Assembly (NCBI GenBank): GCA_902766845.1
Contig: CACXFD010000185.1
Span: 1-10,444, forward strand
Length of the DNA: 10,444 nucleotides
Reading direction: 5' to 3'
From: an uncultured Lachnospiraceae bacterium
GTDB lineage: Bacteria; Bacillota; Clostridia; Lachnospirales; Lachnospiraceae
In this document: piece after piece, positions 1 to 6,738 of the stretch
Numbering within the stretch: position 1 is the first letter of the stretch
How the letters are laid out: every line of letters starts with the position of its first letter
Translations under genes and position numbers: made by a program
Notes under the pieces: generated by a model
Seen by the model: the letters and a program-made list of their open reading frames with translations, nothing else
The model's database searches: none
What the model was told of the DNA's origin: nothing

Positions 1-33
1 GAGCGCCGGAACGGACAGAATACAAGAGCAAAC

Positions 34-68
34 AAAAAAGCGGAACGCCGGAGCGTTCCGCTTTTTTT
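34..68. terminator. Bidirectional intrinsic terminator after the ferredoxin gene
   Basis: A 9-bp perfect GC-rich stem (GCGGAACGC at 40-48 with GCGTTCCGC at 53-61) encloses the 4-base loop CGGA. It is flanked by six A (34-39) and seven T (62-68), so a U-tract follows the hairpin on either strand. On the minus strand it lies 16 bases beyond the ferredoxin stop codon and should end that transcript. On the plus strand it could end a gene converging from the left of the window. The 33 bases to its left show no recognisable gene. Confidence 0.93.
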
Positions 69-83
69 CATGTGGAGAGCTGC

Positions 84-254
84 TTACTGCTCTTCGATGG
101 CTTCGGTCGGGCAGCCGGCCGCGCAGGTGCCGCATTCCACGCAGGCGTCCTGGTCGATCTCGTAGTGCTCTTCACCCATGGAGATGGCGCCGATCGGGCA
201 GGCGGCTTCGCAAGCGCCGCAGGCAACACAGGCGTCCGTGATCACATATGCCAT
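84..254 (-). CDS. Ferredoxin, 2[4Fe-4S], 56 residues
   Basis: Small soluble electron carrier of the clostridial type, holding two [4Fe-4S] clusters. The two cluster motifs are clear: CVACGACEAACP (Cys 9, 12, 15, 19) and CVECGTCAAGCP (Cys 38, 41, 44, 48). Both have CX2CX2CX3CP spacing and each is followed by an Ile (GAI, EAI), as in the bacterial ferredoxin repeat. The length fits the family (about 55 residues). The start at 254 is chosen because AGGAGG (262-267) lies 7 bases upstream; a longer in-frame reading would place this site inside the coding region. The gene has its own promoter and a terminator, so it can be made alone. It lies 145 bases downstream of the radical SAM gene on the same strand and could provide low-potential electrons to it. 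That link is inferred from position; ferredoxins of this type serve many anaerobic enzymes. Confidence 0.96.
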   Translation of the reverse strand: MAYVITDACVACGACEAACPIGAISMGEEHYEIDQDACVECGTCAAGCPTEAIEEQ

Positions 255-320
255 GATGATGTCCTCCTTTTTCATTAACGAATTCACGTAAAGCCGGACG
301 GTCTTTTGTCCGACGCGCTC

Positions 321-350
321 ATTATAGTACGGCGGGACGGATAAGCGCAA
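321..350 (-). promoter_or_regulatory. Sigma-A-type promoter of the ferredoxin gene
   Basis: On the minus strand a perfect TATAAT (326-321) lies 18 bases after a weak TTGCGC -35 element (350-345). Transcription would start near 314, giving a leader of about 60 bases before the ferredoxin start. The early leader could fold GUCGGAC (314-308) with GUCCGGC (299-293), seven pairs including one G-U, around an 8-base loop. The AT-rich context in otherwise GC-rich DNA supports the call. Confidence 0.7.
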
Positions 351-360
351 GAGGAGAAGC

Positions 361-383
361 AAAAAATTAGCGGCGACTAACTA
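361..383 (-). terminator. Possible weak terminator after the radical SAM gene
   Basis: On the minus strand, just past the radical SAM stop codon, TTAG and CTAA can pair around TCGCCG and are followed directly by six T (366-361). The stem has only four strong pairs, so termination would be partial at best. Some read-through into the ferredoxin gene is likely. Confidence 0.3.
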
Positions 384-399
384 AGCGGATTCAGAGAGA

Positions 400-1572
400 T
401 CAGGCCTTCGTTTGTCCGGAAACAGCGGCATAGCGCCAGCACTGCGGGTCCGGGGCGTAGAAGGCTGCGGGCATCGCGGACACCGTGCCGGAAGCCGCGG
501 GCATCGGATCGGAAGCCGCGCCGGCGGCCGCGGCCGGGCAGCCGCGGCAGGCGGCCAGCAGCGGACAGGAGGAACAGGCCGTGAAGCGGTCGTATTGGCG
601 GTAGGCATTCATCGGGCCGTGCCAGAGATCGTACAGACGGTCCTCCAGCGCGTTCCCGACCACGCTCCCCGCCAGACGCCGGCAGGCCATGACGGAGCCG
701 TCCGGCAGGATGGTCAGGTGGTCGCGGCCGCAGCCGCAGCCGCCGTCGATGACCGGTGCGCCGGCCGCGGCGTCCCGGCTGCCCGCCTGGGCTCCGGACG
801 CGCCGTCTGTCTCCGTCCGATCGGTTCCGGCCGGCTCGGCCCGGTCCGCGCCGGGCAACCGGCCGAACGTCTCGTATTCATACAGGGCCCAGAGATGGTC
901 CTTTTTGAAATACGATGTGGACGTGGTGCGCGCGAGCTCGGTAAAGAGCGGATAACACACGGCCAGCAGGTCCCGGAAGGCCTGCGGCGTGAGCATCCGG
1001 GGCGAGGCCCCCGGCACCGGACAGTACCGGGCGAACGCGAAGCCGTCCGCGCCGCGTTCGGCGGCCAGACGGGCCAGGTCCGGGATCTCGGAGGCGTTCT
1101 CCGCCGTGACCGTGGTCATCAGGCAGGAAGTCAGACCGGCGTCTTTCAGACGGTCCAGCGCGCCCAGCGTGGCCGCAAACGACCCGCGTCCGCGCAGGGC
1201 GTCGTGAGCCGCCTCCAGCCCGTCCAGCGAGAGCTGGTAGCGGCGGCAGCCCAGACTGCGCAGCCGCCCGGCGGCTTCCCGCGTCAGATGGAACGGATTG
1301 CCCATGACTTCAAACGGCAGGCCGTAGGCGGCCAGCCGTTCGGCGAGATCCCAGAAGTCCGGGTGGAGCAGCGGATCCCCGCCGGTCAGGAAGAAGCGCA
1401 GCGGACGGTCTTCGCTGCGCGAGAATTCGAGACAGTTGCCGAGCACGGTGATCATGTCGTCCCGGGACATCTGCTGCGCGTGCGCCGCGCCGCCTCCGTA
1501 GAGATAACAGTGGCGGCAGCGCTGGTCGCAGGCGTCGGTCAGATGCCACTGGAACCCGAACGGCGCGCCCAT
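400..1572 (-). CDS. Radical SAM/SPASM peptide-maturase-like enzyme, 390 residues
   Basis: Cytosolic iron-sulfur enzyme that cleaves S-adenosylmethionine to start radical chemistry. The N-terminus starts directly in the core motif: CDQRCRHCY (Cys 15, 19, 22) binds the catalytic [4Fe-4S] cluster, and LTGGDPLLHP (about 62-71) is the SAM-binding GGE-type motif. The C-terminal third is a full SPASM domain for two auxiliary clusters: C281-X10-G-X4-C297, then C333-X2-C336-X5-C342-X2-C345, and a late C378; C279 is an extra candidate ligand. SPASM enzymes commonly cross-link or oxidise Cys-rich peptides (sactipeptides, ranthipeptides, SCIFF), though some act on other substrates. The start at 1572 overlaps the stop of the upstream gene by one base (TGATG), implying translational coupling. 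That upstream protein ends in a Ser-Ser-Cys tail, the obvious candidate substrate. A low-complexity Ala/Gly/Asp/Thr stretch (about 240-272) separates the two parts. Exact reaction unknown. Confidence 0.9.
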   Translation of the reverse strand: MGAPFGFQWHLTDACDQRCRHCYLYGGGAAHAQQMSRDDMITVLGNCLEFSRSEDRPLRFFLTGGDPLLHPDFWDLAERLAAYGLPFEVMGNPFHLTREAAGRLRSLGCRRYQLSLDGLEAAHDALRGRGSFAATLGALDRLKDAGLTSCLMTTVTAENASEIPDLARLAAERGADGFAFARYCPVPGASPRMLTPQAFRDLLAVCYPLFTELARTTSTSYFKKDHLWALYEYETFGRLPGADRAEPAGTDRTETDGASGAQAGSRDAAAGAPVIDGGCGCGRDHLTILPDGSVMACRRLAGSVVGNALEDRLYDLWHGPMNAYRQYDRFTACSSCPLLAACRGCPAAAAGAASDPMPAASGTVSAMPAAFYAPDPQCWRYAAVSGQTKA

Positions 1573-4181
1573 CAGAAGCTGTGCCCGCCTCCGCCGCCGC
1601 ACGACGAGCACGACGAGCCGGAGGAGCAGGAAGAGCAGGACGAGCAGGACGAGCATGAGGAACCGGAGGATCCGCCCGACGACCCGGAGGAGCGCGGCGA
1701 ATAGATCCGGTCCTGGCCCGCGTAGGTCACGGTGATGGGGCCGGCGATCACGTTCTTCTGGACGAAGGCCAGCTTTTCCTTATCCGGCGTAGCGGCCACG
1801 CGCGTGCGCCGCCGCACGAACAGGAACGTGAACAGGAAGGACAGGTACAGGGCGATCACGCCGTCCGAGGCGTAGCGCATCGGCTCGGCGATCTTCGCGC
1901 CGCGCAGCAGCGCCGTCTCCTGCTCAAAGACGCTTTCGGCGCAGGCCGCGTAGTCTCCGCGCGAGGCCATGCGGTAGACGTTGTCGGTGATCGTGTCCGC
2001 GCGGCGGTTCGTGATCACGTCCCAGAGGTCCCCGTAGGAGAAGACGTAGAGCTGGCGCTTGTACATGTCCACCATGAACAGCGTCGCGCTCTCGAACGCG
2101 AACGTGTCGTGCAGGATCTGTTTGCAGAAGGCCTGCGTGCTCCCGGAGTATTCCCCGTCGTTCGAGACGAAGAGCACATGGCCCTTCTCGGTGACCGGCT
2201 TCATCTTTTCAAGCAGGGCCTGTTCCTCGGAGGAGGTCAGCAGGTCCGCCTGATCCGCGATGAGCGCGGTATAGCCGGTGGCGGGGTTCTGCCAGGAACG
2301 GCCGGCCGTCACGGCCGAGGCGCGCGCCGGGGCCAGCAGCAGGCCGGCTGCCAGCGCGCCGGCCGCGAGCAGGGCCAGGACCGATGCGTAGGCGTGGTTA
2401 CGGCTCCGGCTCCGGTCGCGGAACTGCGGCAGCGGGCGCGAGACGATGCGGTCGTGCAGCTTGATGATGTCGTAGAAGGCCCAGAGCACCATCCCGATGC
2501 CGGCCAGCGCGCCGCCGTAATACCACAGGTCGTCCACCGGCGCGAACGCGCGCACGGCCAGGGCGATCAGGATGCCGGCAGCCGGCTTGATCAGGTGGGG
2601 CAGCTTCTGGGACATTGGCGGCTTTTCGGTGACCGCGTCTGCGGCGGCCGTCTTCCGTTTCTTTTTCAGGGACGGGCCGAAGGCCGAGAGCAGGCCGATT
2701 GCCGCGATCCCGAGCAGGCCGATGCCGATCACCGACAGGAAGGACCCGGTCGCGATGAACGACAGGCCCACGATGAGCCAGGGCAGGGACCAGACGCACA
2801 GGAAGATCTTGGCGACAGTGGGCACCCCCGAGTCGGAGGAGGAAGAAGGCCGGCGGTCCTTCGAGGTCCTGACCTTGTAGTCCGGGTGCAGGATCGACAT
2901 CAGCCCGAAATCATCGAGATGTCCCTCCTTGACATGCAGCAGGTCCAGCTGGCGGTTCAGGATCAGGAGGCTGATTGCCGACATCGCGATCATGATCACG
3001 AGGAGCCGGGCCGGCGTGAACGTCAGCGCCTCGAACCGCGTGAGCAGGAAGAAGACCGGAAGGGTCAGGATCAGCGAGAGCAGCAGGTATTTCGGGAAGG
3101 AGATCGGCAGCTCCGAGGCCACTTCCCCGGTCCGGCCGTTCACGACGCTGTAGCTGATCCGGTCTTTGTCCCGGAAGGACAGGAACCAGACCGGCAGGAA
3201 GGCTTTTTTGGGTGTGACCTTCTTGCCGCCGGCGCCCCATTTGAGCGTCTCGCGGTCCACGCCGAGACGCCGGTAATCGTGGTTCTTGTCAAATTTGTAG
3301 AGTTTGTCGGCGATGTCGTCGTAGATGATGTCCCGCGCCTGGTCCAGATAGACCTCGTTGCTGACGTCGCCCGCGTCGGCGTAGAAGCCGCTCAGGTAGG
3401 AGGCGTCGAACGGGACGGCCTCGGCCGTGTCGAACGGAGCGATGGCGTCCGAGAGTTCGTCATAGAACGAGGACGCGCTGTCATAGGCGATGCCGGTGTA
3501 ATCGAAGGTCACGTGGCGCTGGAGCTTGTAATTGTCTTCCAGACGGTAGTCGCCGTCGCGGCCCGCGTGTTTGGAGCCGTTTACGGTCATGCTGCCGTCT
3601 TTGTGGAAATCATAGATCCAGTACGGCATGTAGATGCCGTGCATCCGCTCCAGAGCGGCGCTGCGGCGGGCGCGGGACGGCGCGAGGATCGCACGGGAAA
3701 AGACTCGGCGGCAGCGCTTTTCCGCCTCTTCGCGGCTGACCGAGAACGGCAGGACCAGGTCCGGGCACGCGAGGCGCTCCAGGCGCTCGGGCAGGGCCAC
3801 CTGGCTGCCGCAGTAGTGGCAGAACGTGACCGCGGTCTGATCCGTGGTCACGATCTCCGCGCCGCAGTTCGGGCACGTATGGACGAGGGCCGCGTAGGTG
3901 GGGCCGGTCTGCACGGGCCGGGGCGTGATCAGGACCTGTTCGGTACCGGACTGCGCGTCTTCCGCCGCAGACGGCGGCTCCCCGACGGAACCGGTCCGGC
4001 CGGAGGCGGGCCGCGCCGCGCCGCCCTGCTGTACGCGCGCCGCGGCTTCGGCGCGCAGACGTTCTTTTTCTGCGCGTGCGATATCCGACGCACGGTACGC
4101 GCCCTGACAGGAGAGACAGACGAGCTGCTGTTTTTCAGGAGACCAGGACAGCCGGCCTCCGCAGGAAGGACAGGTAAACAT
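1572..4181 (-). CDS. Zinc-ribbon, multi-helix membrane protein with TPM domain and Cys-repeat tail, 869 residues
   Basis: No function is assigned with confidence. Domains in order: a zinc ribbon (Cys 4, 7, 22, 25); a charged linker; a second zinc ribbon (Cys 103, 106, 121, 124); a soluble region to about 360; hydrophobic helices near 365-381, 390-409, 455-478, 479-500, 531-547 and 552-572; a helix at 598-620 ending ARASA like a signal peptide; a TPM (YgcG-type) domain about 630-760; a last helix about 774-789 followed by RRRTR; and a tail. Charges after the helices (KDRR, KKKRK, RDRSRSR, RRRTR) put both ends in the cytosol and the TPM domain outside. The tail (831-869) is Ser/Gly with Cys at 843, 846, 849, 852, 858 and 861, then five Gly and HSF. 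Gly-rich tails are usual in TPM proteins, but regular Cys triplets are not. The start at 4181 is supported by AAAGGAG (4194-4188), 6 bases upstream. It is coupled to the radical SAM gene. It may be a fusion of two usually separate clostridial proteins. Confidence 0.88.
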   Translation of the reverse strand: MFTCPSCGGRLSWSPEKQQLVCLSCQGAYRASDIARAEKERLRAEAAARVQQGGAARPASGRTGSVGEPPSAAEDAQSGTEQVLITPRPVQTGPTYAALVHTCPNCGAEIVTTDQTAVTFCHYCGSQVALPERLERLACPDLVLPFSVSREEAEKRCRRVFSRAILAPSRARRSAALERMHGIYMPYWIYDFHKDGSMTVNGSKHAGRDGDYRLEDNYKLQRHVTFDYTGIAYDSASSFYDELSDAIAPFDTAEAVPFDASYLSGFYADAGDVSNEVYLDQARDIIYDDIADKLYKFDKNHDYRRLGVDRETLKWGAGGKKVTPKKAFLPVWFLSFRDKDRISYSVVNGRTGEVASELPISFPKYLLLSLILTLPVFFLLTRFEALTFTPARLLVIMIAMSAISLLILNRQLDLLHVKEGHLDDFGLMSILHPDYKVRTSKDRRPSSSSDSGVPTVAKIFLCVWSLPWLIVGLSFIATGSFLSVIGIGLLGIAAIGLLSAFGPSLKKKRKTAAADAVTEKPPMSQKLPHLIKPAAGILIALAVRAFAPVDDLWYYGGALAGIGMVLWAFYDIIKLHDRIVSRPLPQFRDRSRSRNHAYASVLALLAAGALAAGLLLAPARASAVTAGRSWQNPATGYTALIADQADLLTSSEEQALLEKMKPVTEKGHVLFVSNDGEYSGSTQAFCKQILHDTFAFESATLFMVDMYKRQLYVFSYGDLWDVITNRRADTITDNVYRMASRGDYAACAESVFEQETALLRGAKIAEPMRYASDGVIALYLSFLFTFLFVRRRTRVAATPDKEKLAFVQKNVIAGPITVTYAGQDRIYSPRSSGSSGGSSGSSCSSCSSCSSCSSGSSCSSCGGGGGHSF
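1599..1655 (-). repeat. 9-bp tandem repeat encoding Ser-Ser-Cys triplets
   Basis: Seven successive 9-base units in the 3' end of the 869-residue gene encode Ser-Ser-X triplets (residues 841-861), counted from just before this span. X is Cys in six and Gly in the fifth. The Ser codons differ between units (TCC, TCA, TCG, TCT), while Cys is always TGC. Synonymous drift with a constant peptide pattern suggests selection on the protein rather than a very recent DNA slip. Confidence 0.9.
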
Positions 4182-4187
4182 GAGGAG

Positions 4188-4194
4188 CTCCTTT
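4188..4194 (-). promoter_or_regulatory. Ribosome binding site of the 869-residue membrane protein
   Basis: AAAGGAG on the minus strand lies 6 bases before the ATG at 4181. It is the only good site nearby and fixes the start directly ahead of the first zinc ribbon (Met-Phe-Thr-Cys). Confidence 0.8.
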
Positions 4195-4223
4195 ACCGTT
4201 GATTTCCTATAATATGATCATGA

Positions 4224-4342
4224 ATCGGTCATGCCGTTTTTCGGGATCCGAAGCGGCAGCCTGTATCGGCCATGCCGTTTTTCGGGATCCGAAGCGGCAG
4301 CCTGTATCCGACACACGGTTTCCGGGCCCGGAAGCGGCGCCG
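4224..4342. repeat. 41-bp tandem repeat, two near-identical copies and one degenerate copy
   Basis: Copies at 4224-4264 and 4265-4305 differ at one base (T or C after ATCGG). A third, diverged copy follows from 4306 to about 4342. Each unit holds an inverted repeat. As minus-strand RNA, copies 1 and 2 can form GCCG/CGGC and UUCGG/CCGAA stems around a 3-base loop. In copy 3 the inner arms have changed together to a perfect palindrome, TTCCGGGCCCGGAA, so the ability to fold is kept. The array lies in the probable leader of the membrane protein and radical SAM operon. Confidence 0.9.
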
Positions 4343-4370
4343 CACCGGCGCGCGTCCGGATCGTGTCTTC

Positions 4371-4399
4371 ATCATAACACAACTGCGGCGCGGAAAAAA
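4371..4399 (-). promoter_or_regulatory. Candidate promoter of the membrane protein/radical SAM operon
   Basis: On the minus strand TGTTATGAT (4379-4371) is an extended -10 element: TG, one base, then a 5-of-6 match to TATAAT. The -35 position, 17 bases further up, is only a T-run (4399-4394), which an extended -10 can tolerate. The start near 4364 would give a leader of about 180 bases containing the three 41-bp hairpin repeats. TATTAT at 4214-4209 is a weaker alternative without a -35 element. Confidence 0.45.
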
Positions 4400-4411
4400 G
4401 ACAAAAACGGA

Positions 4412-4430
4412 GAATAAGACCGTGTTATTC
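4412..4430. promoter_or_regulatory. Inverted repeat between the divergent promoters, possible operator
   Basis: GAATAA (4412-4417) and TTATTC (4425-4430) form a 6-base dyad with a 7-base spacer, 19 bases upstream of the clpX -35 element and close to the divergent minus-strand promoter. The geometry fits a dimeric regulator, but I recognise no known consensus and such short dyads arise by chance. Confidence 0.25.
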
Positions 4431-4449
4431 CGCGAAAGAAAATCTTCAC

Positions 4450-4478
4450 TTGAGCGCCGGGGCGGTTTATACTATACT
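4450..4478 (+). promoter_or_regulatory. Promoter of clpX
   Basis: TTGAGC (4450-4455) and TATACT (4473-4478) are separated by the optimal 17 bases, a typical sigma-A arrangement. A second TATACT overlaps at 4468-4473. Transcription would start near 4485, giving a leader of about 27 bases. AAGGAGG (4498-4504) lies 7 bases before the ATG. Confidence 0.8.
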
Positions 4479-4511
4479 TAAACGGACCATAGGTCATAAG
4501 GAGGATCCCAT

Positions 4512-5939
<1,428 letters not shown>

Positions 5940-5956
5940 CAAAAAGGAAGACCGGA

Positions 5957-6005
5957 TCACCCCGAGAAACATTCACCCTGAGAACTATTTCACCCGGAGG
6001 AAAAC
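5957..6005 (+). repeat. Three short repeats ahead of the ABC transporter ATPase gene
   Basis: TCACCC-N-GAG occurs three times at 5957-5966, 5973-5982 and 5990-5999, with 16- and 17-base spacing. The third copy (TCACCCGGAGG) forms the ribosome binding site of the next gene, 9 bases before its ATG. The array fills most of the 70-base gap after clpX, where I see no terminator and no convincing promoter. Confidence 0.7.
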
Positions 6006-6009
6006 AGAC

Positions 6010-6738
6010 ATGATACGTGTACAGGGCGTCTCGAAGACGTACGGCAAGAAAGGCGTTCGCGCGGTCGACAACCTGAACTTCGACATCGCCGACGGCAAGA
6101 TCACCGGCTTCATCGGCCCGAACGGCGCCGGCAAGACCACGACGCTGAAGATCATCACCGGTATCCTGGAGCCGGACGAAGGCTCGGTCCAGATCGACGG
6201 GATCGACATGGCGAAGGACCCGATCGGGGCCAAGCGCCGCTTCGGTTTCGTGGCGGACAGCCCGGACAGTTTCCTGCGCCTCAAGGGCATCGAATACCTG
6301 CAGTTCTGCGCGAGCATCTACGGCGTGGACACCGCGGCCCAGCAGGAGAAGATCCGGTCGCTCGCGGAGCGCTTCGACATGCAGAACGCGCTGCAGGACC
6401 GGCTGTCCACCTATTCGCACGGCATGCGCCAGAAGATCATGGTCATGGGCGCGCTGATCCATGACCCGAACGTCTGGATCCTTGATGAGCCGCTGACCGG
6501 CCTGGACCCGAAGGCCGCGTTCGAGCTCAAGGAGATGATGCGCGAGCACGCCGCCTCGGGCAAGAGCGTGTTCTTCTCCACGCACGTGCTCGAGGTCGCG
6601 GAAAAGCTCTGCGACCAGGTCATCATCATCGACCACGGCCGTGTGATCTTCCTCGGAACGCTGGACATGCTGCGGGCGCAGTTCCCGAACGAGGAATCGC
6701 TCGAAGCCATCTTCCTGGAGCTGATCAAACATGCGTAA
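6010..6738 (+). CDS. ABC transporter ATP-binding protein, 242 residues
   Basis: Nucleotide-binding subunit that powers the membrane protein encoded next. All key motifs are present: Walker A GPNGAGKT (36-43), a signature in the degenerate form YSHGMRQK (135-142), Walker B VWILDEP (155-161), D-loop LTGLDP, and the switch His in STH (H192). The YSHGM type of signature is common in ABC-2-like exporters and in transporters of unknown substrate. The length is normal for a stand-alone ATPase subunit. The start at 6010 is chosen because GGAGG (5996-6000) lies 9 bases upstream and Met-Ile-Arg-Val begins the usual first strand; the in-frame extension back into the end of clpX has no domain content. 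The end overlaps the permease start by 8 bases, so the two are co-translated. Substrate unknown. Confidence 0.95.
   Translation: MIRVQGVSKTYGKKGVRAVDNLNFDIADGKITGFIGPNGAGKTTTLKIITGILEPDEGSVQIDGIDMAKDPIGAKRRFGFVADSPDSFLRLKGIEYLQFCASIYGVDTAAQQEKIRSLAERFDMQNALQDRLSTYSHGMRQKIMVMGALIHDPNVWILDEPLTGLDPKAAFELKEMMREHAASGKSVFFSTHVLEVAEKLCDQVIIIDHGRVIFLGTLDMLRAQFPNEESLEAIFLELIKHA

Noticed and set aside
1575..1691. Cys-rich tail as a frameshift artefact
   Set aside because: The frame stays open from the TPM domain through the tail, the Gly-rich HSF end is of a kind usual for TPM proteins, and the stop is exactly coupled to the next gene, so the tail reads as genuine.
412..1704. Long plus-strand open frame (430 codons) opposite the radical SAM gene
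   Set aside because: It encodes an Arg/Gly/Gln-rich chain with no recognisable motif. Long antisense frames are expected in GC-rich genes, and the minus strand holds clear radical SAM and SPASM motifs.
2109..4202. 697-codon plus-strand open frame opposite the zinc-ribbon/TPM gene
   Set aside because: The composition is that of a mirrored GC-rich gene (Arg, Gln, Asp, Val), with no domain and no ribosome binding site. The minus-strand reading has zinc ribbons, membrane helices and a ribosome binding site.
4224..4342. CRISPR array
   Set aside because: The repeats are directly adjacent with no variable spacers, there are only about three copies, and no cas gene is present.
4484..4498. Possible CtsR operator (GGTCATA-like half-site) at the clpX start
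   Set aside because: Only one half-site resembles the GGTCAAA heptamer; the upstream partner at the required spacing is absent. A short GACC-ATA-GGTC dyad is present but too brief to call.
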